Source: Diogma glabrata
Lineage: Eukaryota > Arthropoda > Insecta > Diptera > Cylindrotomidae
Direction: 5' to 3'
NCBI GenBank assembly: GCA_963693315.1
Contig: OY856186.1
Location: 280,424,459-280,488,458 of the forward strand
Length of the DNA: 64,000 nucleotides
Part shown: one piece after another, positions 1-13,044 of the stretch
Layout of the letters: each line of letters opens with the position of its first letter
How positions within the stretch are numbered: position 1 is the stretch's first letter
Made by a program: the position numbers and the translations under genes
Notes under the pieces: generated by a model
The model's database searches: none
What the model was told of the DNA's origin: nothing
The model's input: only the letters and a program-made list of their open reading frames with translations

Positions 1-56
1 TAAAAAAAACTGATCCCCACATGCGTTTAATAACCTACACTCAAATTTGGACTGCG

Positions 57-1757
57 ATCCAGACTCAGAATCAGACTCAGACTCAGACTCAGACTGAGAC
101 TCAAACTCAGACGCAGACTCAGATTCAGACTCAGACTCAGACTCAGACTCAGACTCAGACTCAGACTCAGACTCAGACTCAGACTCAGACTCAGACTCAG
201 ACTCAGACTCAGACTCAGACTCAGATTCAGACTCAGACTCAGACTCAGACTCAGACTCAGACTCAGACTCAGACTCAGACTCAGACTCAGACTCAGACTC
301 AGACTCAGACTCAGACTCAGACTCAGACTCAGACTCAGACTCAGACTCAGACTCAGACTCAGACTCAGACTCAGACTCAGACTCAGACTCAGACTCAGAC
401 TCAGACTCAGACTCAGACTCAGACACAGACTCAGACTCAGACTCAGACTCAGACTCAGACTCAGACTCAGACTCAGACTCAGACTCAGACTCAGACTCAG
501 ACTCAGACTCAGACTCAGACTCAGACTCAGACTCAGACTCAGACTCAGACTCAGACTCAGACTCAGACTCAGACTCAGACTCAGACTCAGACTCAGACTC
601 AGACTCAGACTCAGACTCAGACTCAGACTCAGACTCAGACTCAGACTCAGACTCAGACTCAGACTCAGACTCAGACTCAGACTCAGACTCAGACTCAGAC
701 TCAGACTCAGACTCAGACTCAGACTCAGACTCAGACTCAGACTCAGACTCAGACTCAGACTCAGATTCAGACTCAAACTCAGACTCAGACTCAGACTCAG
801 ACTCTGACTCTGACTCAGACTCAGACTCAGACTCAGACTCAGACTCAGACTCAGACTCAGACTCAGACTCAGACTCAGACTCTGACTCAGACTCAGACTC
901 AGACTCAGACTCAGACTCAGACTCAGACTCAGACTCAGACTCAGACTCAGACTCAGACTCAGACTCAGACTCAGACTCAGACTCAGACTCAGACTCAGAC
1001 TCAGACTCTGACTCAGACTCAGACTCAGACTCAGACTCAGACTCAGACTCAGACTCAGACTCAGACTCAGACTCAGACTCAGACTCAGACTCAGACTCAG
1101 ACTCAGACTCAGACTCAGACTCAGACTCAGACTCAGACTCAGACTCAGACTCAGACTCAGACTCAGACTCAGACTCAGACTCAGACTCAGACTCAGACTC
1201 AGACTCAGACTCAGACTCAGACTCAGACTCAGACACAGACTCAGACTCAGACTCTGACTCAGACTCAGACTCAGACTCAGACTCAGACTCAGACTCAGAC
1301 TCAGACTCAGACTCAGACTCAGACTCAGACTCAGACTCAGACTCAGACTCAGACTCAGACTCAGACTCAGACTCAGACTCAGACTCAGACTCAGACTCAG
1401 ACTCAGACTCAGACTCAGACTCAGACTCAGACTCAGACTCAGACTCAGACTCAGACTCAGACTCAGACTCAGACTCAGACTCAGACTCAGACTCAGACTC
1501 AGACTCAGACTCAGACTCAGACTCAGACTCAGACTCAGACTCAGACTCAGACTCAGACTCAGACTCAGACTCAGACTCGGACTTAGACTCAGACTCAGAC
1601 TCAGACTCAGACTCAGACTCAGACTCAGACTCAGACTCAGACTCAGACTCAGACTCAGACTCAGACTCAGACTCAGACTCAGACTCAGACTCAGACTCAG
1701 ACTCAGACTCAGACTCAGACTCAGACTCAGACCCAGACTCAGACTCAAACTCAGATT
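57..1757. repeat. Hexanucleotide (AGACTC)n array, 1.7 kb
   Basis: About 280 tandem copies of a 6-bp unit, interrupted only by scattered single-base variants (AGATTC, CTGACT, AAACTC, ACACAG, CGGACTTAG). The hexamer phase holds across the array, so both strands stay open for long stretches: Gln-Thr repeats on + and Ser-Leu repeats on -. These frames are by-products of a stop-free 6-bp unit, not genes. The variants cluster at the edges (about 60-130 and 1578-1750) with a few inside, as expected when slippage homogenises the centre. Confidence 0.98.
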
Positions 1758-1766
1758 TTTAACCAA

Positions 1767-4676
1767 TTACAAATGAAACCATCACCCACAACTACCAGAA
1801 ATATGACAATGTTATTCCGATCCGATCCGCACCCAATACATCTTGGATGTTCCTTTATACCTTTTGTTTGTAAAATTTTAAGTCCTTAGGAAATTTTATT
1901 TTACAACATCATTTTTACAATTTTCATATGTCATTTGCTTGTTCCATCAGAGTAATTCTAAGACCATCCACTTTTCACTAAAATATAAAAGTTCTACGTG
2001 GACGGAATAATTCCAAAAATAAAATTAAAATCATAAATCACAGAGAAAAACCTTTTCAAATTGTATAAAAAAAATATTCCATTTTCATGAAATGATTATA
2101 ATATTTGTGGTACATGTCTACAGTGCTTAGTTGTCGTTATGAACGCATCATACGAAAAATTGAATATTTATTTTAATTTAGTTAAATAAGCTTCTGTGAA
2201 CATGAGTGAACTACAAATAAAAACAAAAACGAGATCAAAGGAAAAGTTATTCAATTCATATTTACGTTGAAGTTTTTAATCAGAATAATTTTATTTTTCA
2301 TTTAAATAATGGAATATTGAATTCAATTAATTTTCAGAATTTTGATTTGTATGAAAAATTTATTATTTTTGTTATATATTTGAACAAAAATTTATCTTCT
2401 CAACCGTTTTTTCTCTCGTAAAACGGAAACAAAATCCCCCTACTCCTTTAGAATTTTTATTTTATATTAAATTATCGTCAATTATTTAGCCTTAAACTAT
2501 TCCCTTTTTAAATTTTTTCTTTTAGGTTTTCAATCCTTTTTTAAGATTAATATTATTATTCAGGTTACTTATCAGCTAACCGCCCTTTTTTCGTTACACC
2601 ACAAGGGAGTAACTTTTAATATCATTCAAATAGAATAAGGAACTTGATTTAAAATTACATTATCCAGAAAGACGTTTGTTATGAAAATAGGAAGAGTAAA
2701 ACATGAGCTTTATTCCAAGTGAGCGTTGGTAAGGAAAAATCACATCTGCCTTAAACACTCTCATTCTTTTCTTTTTGTAATATTTGGTCTATACATAAAG
2801 TAACAAAAATGTGAAAACACAAAAAAGCTCATAAAAAATAAATTTTACATGAATGCTAGAAAATTGTTAACAAAAATTATGATTTCCTTTATTTAACAAA
2901 AAACAAAAAATTATTTTACCGGACTTTAGAGCTTTCTTGCGTTTATACTTTACCCCTATATATCCCTGATGATTATATTTGCTGTTTATAACTTTATTTA
3001 ACAAATTTTTTGTTTTACTAATTTAAACCTCTCGTTTGTTGTTGTTGTTGTTGAAGGTGGTGGGTAATGGTGACGGTAGTGATGATGGCGCTTTCACGTT
3101 ATTTAACGAAGTAAAATTTTATTTTTTTTTAGGATTTTTGTTATACGTCGAAAATATTTTTCATATAATTTTCCATAAGCTTTTTACATTATCGTGTGAT
3201 GTGAACAAAATGAAAATATTAACGAAGTTTTTTGATATTAATATATTTTGTTTTGTAATATTATGATGTTTTTAACGTTAATCGAACATGCAGCTTTGAA
3301 AATAAATTTTAAGGTTGTGTTAATGAGAATGTTTAGGGTTGGAATTGTAATTCTGTTTAGAATTCTTTTGAAAGAATTAATTTTTTTGTTTATTTTTATT
3401 AATTCAACAAGTTTTACAATAAAATGTAACAAAATTTTTTACTGATGGTTTTGATTTTTATCTTTACAATATTTGTTGTTGAATATTTATCAAATTTTCC
3501 TAGCAGATTTCAGTACATTTCAGTAAAACTATAGGTTGTCTATAGTTTGTTGGTAAATCTCTGTCAGGTTCTGCCTCTATTTAACATCACCATCATTTAT
3601 GGCTGATCGGATTTTACTGTCCTTATTGTCTGTGTTTATCAGTATAGCTGGTCACCTGGTACCGAGTAAGTCTTCACCAGTTTTATCAACCAGCTTTTAT
3701 GAGATTTGTTGACAAACCCTTATTAGCGTACGTCAGTTTAACTGATCAGCACAAACAAGCTTTACTGATTTTTGCTTACTTACTATGTTGGCCATCGTAC
3801 GTTTATTTTGTTGTTCAATCTTAACTGAGTCTTCAGGCTAGTAGTATTTAGATAAATTTTAGGGGCCTTTTTATGTCAATTCAAATATTCGAACCGTGTT
3901 GCATCCGTAAAACCTTATGTGTCAGAGGCTTACCGTTTTCACAAGAAAATAGTTTAATAAAAGTTAAACCACCTAAAAAAAAAAAAGCAATTTCCATAAC
4001 CTAAACGTGGGCATATTTTATTAAGTTATCATTTTATACATTTTTAATGACCATATTAAAATTTCTCTTACAAATCTCTTATTTCTTACAATCATTTTTT
4101 TATTACACGAAATGGTGAAAAATATGAATAATTTTAATTTATTTTGATGAATCAAACGCAAACACCTTTTATTACTTCAAATAATATTAAATATCAGCTT
4201 AATATTAATGCCTTAGCTCAGCCAACCAACCGGGTTTCTAAGAAAAAATACAACAGAAGACGCAAAAAAGTAATAAAAATATATTTGCGTTGGTGTTTAA
4301 CAAATATTTATGTTTCAAATCTATTAATAACAAAATTAACTATTACGAAGCATTTCAATTATATTCAGAATTCTACCTACGTCAACTCAATTAGAAAAAA
4401 GTAACAAAAAGAAATTTAATCTAGAAAGAAAAACATAGAAGAAAAATTGTTTTCCATCACCCATCATCCATATTAAAAATCGCCATAATTTTTCTTCTAT
4501 TTAGCTTCTATCAAATTTCAATTACATTATTCAGAAGAAAACACAAATGGAAAGTATCAGAAAAAATATTTAGTTAATTAATTTAATTATTACAATGGAT
4601 TGAATATCAAACACATTTGTTTAGTTATATTTTTGTTACGAGAATTCTGCTGAATGGAGATAAAGAAAAAAGATAG
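1767..4676. other. AT-rich DNA without recognisable gene
   Basis: I see no convincing coding sequence. Open frames around 3036-3445 and 4144-4404 are low-complexity and have no family resemblance. A GC-richer patch at 3490-3860 contains a perfect 9-bp hairpin at about 3523 (arms AAACTATAG and CTATAGTTT, 5-nt loop) and many CAGTTT/ACTGAT words, but no open frame. Confidence 0.6.
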
Positions 4677-6041
4677 GAGCAATTTCACGAAGATTCAACA
4701 ACGTTTTGACTTGACCCCTTTTAATTTTGATTATTTTTTGTTTATAGATAGTCTTTGATAAATAAAAAATACAAGTTCTCTTAGAATTTTTTTTTTCGAC
4801 CAGGGGTCTTCACAAAGTGCCCCTCAATTTTTGTTATTTTGTGATGTGAGTGCATTTTGACGAGCGATTGTAGAAAAACTACTCAATCGATTTTCATAAA
4901 TGATATGTCGTTGAATGGGTATTAGAACAAAGTTTGTAAAAATGTACACTGTTAATTTTTTGAAATAATTTTTAACGGTGTAACATAAGAAAAAAATGGT
5001 GTAATTGAAAAAAAGATGGCATAGCCTTTTTTTTTTTTTAACTAAATTGAAGCTTATTTTATATCTAACAACTTGTGAAAGTTTAGGACTAGCATCATTT
5101 TTTGTTTAAGAGATAAAATTCGTTGTGCATATGACTGTCGGGAATCAGTTTTTTTTGTTCTGAAGTAAAATTACAAAAATGGCGATTTTTAGATTCAGAT
5201 TTTTTTTTATGTTAAATATCAAATATTTTATTATTAAATGAACTTTTTAAAAAGCAATTTCAGTCAAGTTCAGCAAAATTTTGGACATTTTGACTCGACC
5301 CTTTTTAATTTGGTTTATTTTGGTCTATATTTAAAAAAATTCTACTTGAAGCCGTATTTTTCATTTATCAAAGGCTATCTATAAACTAAAAATAAACCAA
5401 ATTAAAAAGGGTCGAGTCAAAATGTCGCAAAATTTTGCTGAACTGGACTGAAATTGCTTTTTAAAAAGTTCATTTAATAATAAAATATTTGATATTTAAC
5501 ATAACAAAAAAATCTGAATCTAAAAATCGCCATTTTTATAATTTTCCTTCAGAACAAAAAAAACTGATTCCCGACAGTCATATTCACAACGAATTTTATC
5601 TCTAAAACAAAAAATATAGCTAGTCCTTAACTTTCACAAGTTGTTAGATATAAAATAAGCTTCAATTTAGTTTAAAAAAAAAAAAAAAAAAAGGCTATGC
5701 CATCTTTTTTTCAATTACACCGTTTTTTTCTTATGTTACACCGTTAAAAATTATTTCAAAAAACTAACAGTGTACATTTTTAAAAACTTTGTTCTAATAC
5801 CTATTCAACGACATATCATTTATGAAAATCGATTGAGTAGTTTTTCTACAATCGCTCGTCAAAATGCACACACATCACAAAATAACAAAAATTGAGGGGC
5901 ACCCTGTGAAGACCCCTGGTCGAAAAAAAAATTCTAAGAGAACTTGTATTTTTTATTTATCAAAGACTATCTATAAACAAAAAATAATCAAAATTAAAAG
6001 GGGTCAAGTCAAAACGTTGTTGAATCTTCGTGAAATTGCTC
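4677..6041. mobile_element. 1.37-kb foldback element (near-perfect palindrome)
   Basis: The arms at 4677-5340 and 5365-6041 are reverse complements with few mismatches and enclose only about 25-40 bp of spacer. The termini read GAGCAATTTCACG and CGTGAAATTGCTC. Flanking ATAG on both sides may be a 4-bp target duplication. The start of each arm (AGCAATTTCA, then TTTTGACTTGACCCCTTTT) recurs in diverged direct orientation at the inner end of the same arm (5256-5330), so the palindrome is built from a repeated module. No transposase is present. A short open frame at 5864-6079 is part of the right arm and is not a gene. Confidence 0.85.
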
Positions 6042-6480
6042 ATAGATATAAATTATTGATACTAATATATAAGATTTAAACGAGACAAATCACGCTCTTA
6101 ACATATCTTGTTAAAAAAACTTTGATACGACCATATTGATATAGCGACAACCACATTTTGTAACGGCTTTACTATTTGGCTAAACACGATTTGAACTTTT
6201 TGAAGCAGTTTTCTTCTTATCATTTGTGGGTTTCTAGGTCTGCTGGAATTTTTGTCTACAATACATTGTGTACTAAACTTGCAATATACAAGCATATGAT
6301 CGGTATCAACTTCGATTACTGTATTTCAGTTGAGTTTCACTTTTTTTAATTTAAAATTTTTTTAATTTATTTGAAAATTATAATTAATAATATTATGATA
6401 GTGACATCAGTGAAGTAATTTATTTGGACAAAACATTTTTGTAAGTGTTTTTTGTTAATATTGTTTAAATTGTATAATTT
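6042..6480. other. AT-rich DNA, no gene recognised
   Basis: This lies between the foldback and the Penelope-type 3' motif. The 65-residue open frame on the minus strand at 6098-6295 matches no family I recognise. The segment may be degraded Penelope DNA, judging only from the motif that follows. Confidence 0.35.
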
Positions 6481-6520
6481 TCATTTTCTGTTTTGTATAG
6501 TTGATATATTTTTTTCTGAC

Positions 6521-6556
6521 CTGAAGATAGCTTGTGTTATAAGCAGAAACGTCGTC
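6521..6556 (+). ncRNA. Hammerhead-like motif, Penelope 3'-end type
   Basis: CTGAAGA (6521-6527) fits the hammerhead CTGANGA core. Stem II follows (6528-6545, GCTT pairing AAGC, closed by T-A), then GAA (6546-6548). A minimal stem III, AC-GTC-GT, comes next and then the C at the cleavage position (6556). AAATAAA follows immediately. A short stem III and an adjacent AATAAA-like signal are typical of Penelope-like terminal repeats. Stem I is weak (T-rich upstream, A-rich downstream), so activity is uncertain. Core visible; element assignment inferred. Confidence 0.5.
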
Positions 6557-6599
6557 AAATAAAAAATAAAAATGTTTTTTTAAAAATTTGAACAAAAAA

Positions 6600-8544
6600 G
6601 ATTTATTTTACTTTGGACTTAAACGATGAAAAGATAATAAATATTAAATCGTCCAATTAAATATTAAAATATACTGTATTAAGTTGGTAGGTGTTTGAAT
6701 GGTTTTTTGAAAGGACCATATTGGCTTATGGAATGAAACAGTTTTTGGAGGTAAATGTTTTTGTATCAAGGCAACTGAGAAAGAATTTTAAGGTATTTTC
6801 GAAATGCCACAAAGACAATTCCAAGACAATTCGCTTTTAAGTTTTCACGAATTGTTTGTTTTTAGCATATTGTCTAACGCATTTATTTACGAGAACGCTT
6901 CAAATTATGACTTAAAAATGTTTTAGACCGCGGTCCGAACCTACCCTTCTATACTATTACTACACTTACCACACTTACCTTTATATACTATTAGGTAAAA
7001 TTTGATGTAATACGAACTTATGCCTGTTGTAATATCTATTCTAAAAAGTATAAAAATATTATAACAAAAACTATGTGTTGTTATCGCCGGTGTTTTACTT
7101 CTTCGACAACTTTAGGTCACGATTTATGGTGGCGACACATGAGTAGTATCACCACAACAATGTGTTCGCTTTTAAAGGAAGTTTAACAAAGGATTGATGT
7201 TCTACCTTAATATGCAACTTTTAACTATGTTTTCGTTCATGGAGTGATTTTGATAAACTTCATCAACAGCGAGAAAACTAAGCAACAATGAAGTGATGTG
7301 TTATTAGGTTAATCTTCAACATATCATGATTGATTTTTCGAACAACCCAATTATCTTCTTTAAACAACCATCTGCGGCTAAAATATCAGAAACTCGGTCT
7401 AATAGAGGTGTAATTGCAATGGCTAGGCAGAGGAGTAGGATGAATGGCTTTTTATGACAAAGTAAATATAATATAATCGACAAGGTGTTTCCAAGATGGC
7501 AAATTGATAAAGTAATAATAATAATGAGGTGCCCTTCAGATGGCATAGCTCAATGAATCGTTATAATAATAGTATCAGCAATGTGCAAATTCGAATAATG
7601 TTATGCTTTGTTGTAATGAGGTAAATCGATGAATAATAACTAATAAAAACATATGAGCTCTTGAAATGGTGCAATTCAATGAATCAAAAAATAATATAAT
7701 AATCGGTACTTATAACAATCCGTTATTACTCCATTATTAACAGAATCATCAAGTAAGTACCCAAAATGGCGAATATTCAAGAAACTACACAGTTAAAAAA
7801 AAATTGAATATGTAATGCAAATTGCTACACATATAGGTCCTACGGAAGTTTCCATTACAAAACAATACAAAGCTTGCTATATAAAGTTAAACTAATGCTC
7901 TTTGCATCAATATTTAACAAAGTACTTGGAGTAAAATAAAAAAGCTTGTTGTTTAAAATTGTCTGTTATTTGCATTAAATAAATTACACGCAACATTTTT
8001 TTTAGTATGACATTTTAATGCAAATTACATCATAAATTATGATTCATAATTTCGAGTTACTTTGATTATTACGCACCTCCTAAATTAATCAAATTAAAAT
8101 AAAAATATTACAACGGAAAAAATTAAAACATCCATACCACCTTAATCACTATTATTATAGACTTTCAGCTGAGAAGCGATAACTAAAACATACATGAAAC
8201 GATTTTGACTATATATTTCTAAAAGGGATAATACTCTAGTGAATTTTGAAATTTCATTAATGTATTAAATTGTAGCAAGGTGCATTAAAACTTCTAGCTG
8301 TTCTATAGAAATAAATAATGATGCAAGAGTTGTTTTAAATTTTATAGAAATGCATTGGAATTAGGTTTAATGCAACATTTACTTTACAATTCAATAATAA
8401 CCTGCAACGCATAGTTCCTATTGCAAGACTTGTTTTAAATATTGCAGTTACTTTTTCAACTGTGTATACACACAACATACAACAATTTAGAAACCGGTAC
8501 TCTCTCTTTTTTAAAGAGAACATTTTATCTTGATTTTCCAATCG
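6600..8544. other. AT-rich intergenic DNA with weak repeats
   Basis: No credible gene. At 7490-7780 the words AAGATGGC, CAGATGGC, AAATGGTGC and AAATGGCGA recur, the middle two followed by CAATGAATC, as a loose diverged repeat. ACACAGTT(A/G)AAAAA occurs in inverted orientation near 7790 and 8465 and may bound a 0.68-kb element whose interior repeats GCAAT words. No target duplication was found. Confidence 0.4.
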
Positions 8545-9600
8545 CCGGAAAATTATAACAGATCATAAATTAATGTAACTTAGTGAAAAGATGATACACC
8601 CAGCAAACTACTCAAGAACCTTTCCATATAGCTTTTCAAGAAAATCTTACAAAATCAAAATTCATATTTCTTTCAAAATTCCAAAAATATTCTAAAAAAT
8701 AAAATCATAAACTTAAAATTTTTTTAAAAGTTCTAAAAACTTTCCAAAAATTATTACAAAATCAAAGATTGAAACTTCTTCTTTTGAAATTCTAAAAATA
8801 TTGCAAAAATTATAACAAAATCAAAAATTGAAACTTTTTCCAATATTCTTAAAAAATTGCAAAAATTATAACAAAATTCAATATTTTTTAAAATTCCAAA
8901 AATTATAATAAAATCAAAAATTTAAATTTTTTCAAAATTTTATAAATATTGCAAAAATTCATAAATCAAATATTCAAACTTTTTTCAAAATTCTTAAAAT
9001 ATTCTAAAAAGTACAAACTTTTTCAAAATTCCAAAAAGTTATAATAAAATCAAACATTTAAACTTTTTCAAAATTCTAAAAATATCACAAAAATTATAAC
9101 AAAATCAAAAATACAAACTTTTTTTAAAATTCCAAAAATATTTCAAAAGTTATAACAAAATCAATAATATTAATTTTTTTCAAAACTCAAAAAATATCAC
9201 AAAATCAAAAATTGAAGCTTTTTCGAAATCAAAAAAAAACTTTTTCCAAAATTCTAAAAATATTGCAAAAATTATAACAAAATAAAATACAAACTTTCTT
9301 CAAATTTCCAAAAATATTCCAAAAATCATAATAAAATGAAAAATTTAATCTTTTTCAAAACTCTAAAAATATTCCGAAAATTCTTACAAAATACAAACTT
9401 TTTCACAATTCCAAAAATATTTCAAAAATTATAACAAAATCAAAAATTTCCATGTCCAATTTCATGCTCGCTTACATTTCATGTCAAACAAATAATTAAT
9501 TTAATTTTTTTCCGAAAAATTGAGAAAAAAAAATGAAAATCATTCTTTTGACACACTTGACAACATTATTTTGACAAACTTATAATGCAATAATATAGTT
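8545..9600 (-). repeat. Dispersed family D copy with AT-rich minisatellite core
   Basis: From 8635 to 9445 a diverged 50-60-bp unit is tandemly repeated (AAACTTTTTCAAAATTC, AAAAATATTGCAAAAATTAT, AACAAAATCAAAAATT). The left flank (GATACACCCAGCAAACT) and right flank (CCATGTCCAATTTCATG, TTTGACACACTTGACAA) are reverse complements of sequences around the same core at 21.3, 48.6 and 55.7 kb, so this is one minus-orientation copy of a dispersed element. The true ends are not certain. Confidence 0.75.
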
Positions 9601-10480
9601 CACTGATCGCAAATACGCGGCACGCGTTTGAAAGTTTTTCTGGCACGGCAAATATTCTGAAATTGTGTCCACAATTGTCCTTAAATTCGCGTTTTAGGAA
9701 TCATAATAAAGAAAAGATTTTTTCAGATATTTTGTAATACGTTAAATGTTACTGTTAGTGTAGTAAAAGACGGCAAAAATAGTAGGGACCCTCCAAATTC
9801 TTTGAATCAGCACCGATTTGCCTGAAAATTTGGAATTAAGCTCAACACACCCTTCATTTTAAAATTTACCCTATGATCTTTTAATTTTTAAGGGCAAATA
9901 CTTGTTAAACTACAATTTTACTGTCAAAACTATTAAACTACAAATTAAATCTTAACAGATTGAAATAAAGATGACAATCACATATTTCAATCCTTAAAAA
10001 CCACCCACTATTATGATTACATTAAAAATAGTTTTTACGAGCGACAAATTTATTTTCTTTTTTTATTTTAACTACATTAAATTTAAATGTTTTTTATTAA
10101 TATTTAGCACATTGAATCCTCACAAGAACTATAATCACTGTCAATCTCCTCCTTTTCTTGATTTAAAATCGAAATACTATTATGGCAGATTTTGCTGGTG
10201 CATCCACTACAAGTTGCGTTGCCAAAAAGTCCAACTTTTTGACTGATACATAATGCAGGTTTTCCGCTGGAGTTTTTTACATTCTGATGGACTGCAAAGA
10301 TAATTCTTATGTATTCTTATAAGGTAAATTTTTGGTAACGACGGTTTATTTGTACTACCTTCATACTTTGTTCATAATAAGAATCAAATACAACAGTAAT
10401 ATTATAACCGAGATTCCATTTCAAATAAAATATTTGTCCGGAAAAAAACTGCTGTAAATGTGGCATTTATTGGCCATTTA
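9601..10480. other. AT-rich DNA, no gene recognised
   Basis: The segment starts with GGCACGCG/GGCACGG words that recur near 14714 and 14751, probably extending the same dispersed family. The frame at 10013-10246 is low-complexity and unsupported. Confidence 0.4.
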
Positions 10481-10488
10481 ATTTTATA

Positions 10489-10650
10489 CAAAAGCATATT
10501 TCAAAACAGGTTTATGAACATGAAACGCAATCAAATAAAATTATTAAAAGTACTAAATCTTCTAATAATATAGCCGCAAATTTTAAAGTAGCACGAGATA
10601 TTGCCAAACATGGCAAAGTAGGTATTTACGGATTTTTTAAATCAACTCTT
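10489..10650 (+). pseudogene. hAT transposase remnant, 5' part (GTF2IRD2/ZBED-like)
   Basis: The translation contains SSNNIAANFKVARDIAKHGK followed, after a one-base shift, by FTDFFKS. This resembles the conserved stretch ahead of the catalytic domain in hAT transposases of the GTF2IRD2/SCAND3-like group, where IA-KHGKPFTDGEFIK is usual. The gene breaks here because a LINE inserted, and the homologous reading resumes at 13206. Similarity is by eye only. The fragment is dead: it is frameshifted, interrupted and short. Confidence 0.6.
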
Positions 10651-10658
10651 TTAACTAT

Positions 10659-12320
10659 AAACTTTTTTTAACTAACGGTTTTCTCCTACTCAATAAAATA
10701 GATAACAATAGCCTGACAAGACAAAGCAATCAAATAGGAACAATTATCGACCATATTATCACAGACATGATCACAAATTCTTACACAATCGATTTGCATG
10801 ATACCCCTATATCTGACCACAGGTACATAATAACCAACATTACAAATATAAACAATCACCCAAATAAATACAATACAAAAAAACCAGTGCAAACAATAAA
10901 ATACAGTCAAATTGATGAAATATCAATAACCGAAATACTATGCTCCAACCACTGTAACTCCTTCATGGAAAATATAGAAAAAACAATCACACAAAATACA
11001 ACCATCTCCACAAAAAAAGACAACGGGAATAACGAATTAAGGAAACCATGGATGAACAAACAGATACTCTATCTTACAAAGCAACGAAACTTCTTCTATA
11101 AACTAAAAAAAAGATACCCAAGCAATGACTTTTTTCAAACGAGATTCAAATTTTTCAGAAACCAAACGGCCTCCACAATTAAAAACCTTAAGCAAAATTA
11201 CTACGCCAACAAATTCAGCACAAATATAAACAATAGCAGAAGATTTTGGCTCACAACAAATGAATTACTTTTCAACAAAAGTAACAAACAGCCAACACCA
11301 AATATCATATTACAACATAACAACACAGTAATCCACAACCAAATCGAAGTAGTGGAAATACTGAACAATACGTTCATTCAAACTGGGAATAGTATCTCCA
11401 AAAAAAAAAATCAAACAAGCGGCTTACCTGTAACAACCAATAAAAACACACAAAACGTAACACTTCACTTATACAAAACAACCACAGAAGAAGTTCAGAA
11501 CATAATAAAACACCTAAATAATAACACAGCTCGTGGTCCCGATGGCATCCCAACAAAATTTTTTACTCTCTTCTCCGATACCTTAAGCCAAAAAATATCA
11601 AACTTAATCAACGAATGTTTCAAAACAGGCATCTATCCTGAATGTTTTAAAATTGCAAGAGTAACGCCCATATACAAAGCAGGAAGCAAACAAGACACCA
11701 TAAACTACCGTCCGATCTCAGTACTACCAACATGTTCAAAGATATTTGAGAAAGCTATCTTAAAGAGACTAGACAATTTCCTACTAAACAACAACATAAT
11801 TCACCAAGATCAATATGGTTTTATTTCCAAATCTAGTACTCTTGCAGCATGTGTCTCACTAACTAATTTTATCGAAGTTAATCTGGATAAAGGGAACACA
11901 GTTGCGTGCTTGTTTCTGGACATAAGAAAAGCGTTTGATAGTCCTGAACACTCAACACTTTTTACAGAGCTAGAATCGATCGGTATCACACATACTGCAT
12001 TAAAATTGTTTAAATCATTCCATTCACATCGGCAACAGTATACACAAATTGGATCCTGTAAAAGTACATTACAGCAGGTTACATGTGGTCTAGCTCAAGG
12101 TTCTATGCTATCAGCACCTGAAATTTCTATCTACATAAACCGGATATTCAATCTTAAACTTCACGGCAAGATTCAAATGTACGCTGATGACGCAGCAATA
12201 CTCTATTCTACAACCCAAATGGAACTTTTAATTCTACATATACAAGATGATATCAGAACCATAGCCGACTTTCTTCTAAACATAAACTTATATATAAACA
12301 CTAGTAAAAGCAACTTTTAA
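10659..12320 (+). pseudogene. LINE ORF2: endonuclease end plus reverse transcriptase
   Basis: The open frame runs upstream of the first ATG (10767) into the endonuclease remnant, because the copy is 5'-truncated. From that ATG the RT motifs are: ARGPDGIP near residue 255, NYRPISVLPTCSKIFEKAI near 313, LFLDIRKAFD near 381 with the first catalytic Asp, GLAQGSMLSAPEISIYIN near 437, and MYADDAAILY near 471 with the catalytic Asp pair. The motif order and the HGKIQMYADD context fit CR1/Jockey-group LINEs. The frame ends at TAA 12320, where a tandem duplication of roughly 24 bp (AGCAATTTTTAACAAAA repeated) breaks it. Confidence 0.85.
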
Positions 12321-12329
12321 GCAATTTTT

Positions 12330-13044
12330 AACAAAATTTGCAAAGCAATTTTTAACAAAAAAAAGACCATTAGTGAAAATAGCGTACCACTAATTACACT
12401 TGACAATACAGTAATCAATAGAGTTCACTATACGAAATATCTCGGTCTTATTATCGATGAAAAATTGTGTTGGACAAACCACATTGACAAAATAAAAAAA
12501 AAAATAAGACCAATAATATTTGCGATTCGCCGACTTAAACCATACCTCCACAAAAACGCACTTTGGAATATATACAACGCACACATTCTAAGTCACTTGT
12601 TATACTTAAACCCCATATGGAGCAACGCCACAGCTTCAAAACTGAATGAACTCAGAGTACTCCAAAACAAGGCAACAAAAATCATATATGGACATCCTAG
12701 ACTCTATCCTACAAGACTGCTATACACCATAAACCATCATATAATCCCACTTGAAATAATTTATAAATTACAAATTACTCTTCTGATTTACAAAATAAAA
12801 AATAATATAATAAAACATAACTTTGAGTTATCATACACACACCCATGAAACTAGGCAATACAACGAAATAAACCTACCCAAAATAAAAACAAATACCGGT
12901 CTAAACACTTTACTATACAAGGGAGTAAACTTATTTAACAAACTACCACATCCAATAAAAAACACTTCTAGCATCGCACAGTTCAAACACGATACACACC
13001 AATATTTCTACCACGAATATTCCGAGAAAAACAAATCAAACTAA
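12330..13044 (+). pseudogene. LINE ORF2 C-terminal part, frameshifted
   Basis: This continues the RT ORF in another frame: NRVHYTKYLGLIIDEKLCW (thumb region), then RPIIFAIRRLKPYLHK and PIWSNATASKLNELRVLQNK. A second shift in a CACACACA run at about 12838-12845 moves the C-terminus to a third frame: KGVNLFNKLPHPIKN and AQFKHDTHQYF. These are the usual last conserved blocks of Jockey/CR1 proteins. The two shifts mean no single protein can be made. Confidence 0.8.

Noticed and set aside
21..1766. Two very long open frames (Gln-Thr and Ser-Leu repeats)
   Set aside because: They only reflect a stop-free 6-bp tandem repeat; both strands are open for the same reason.
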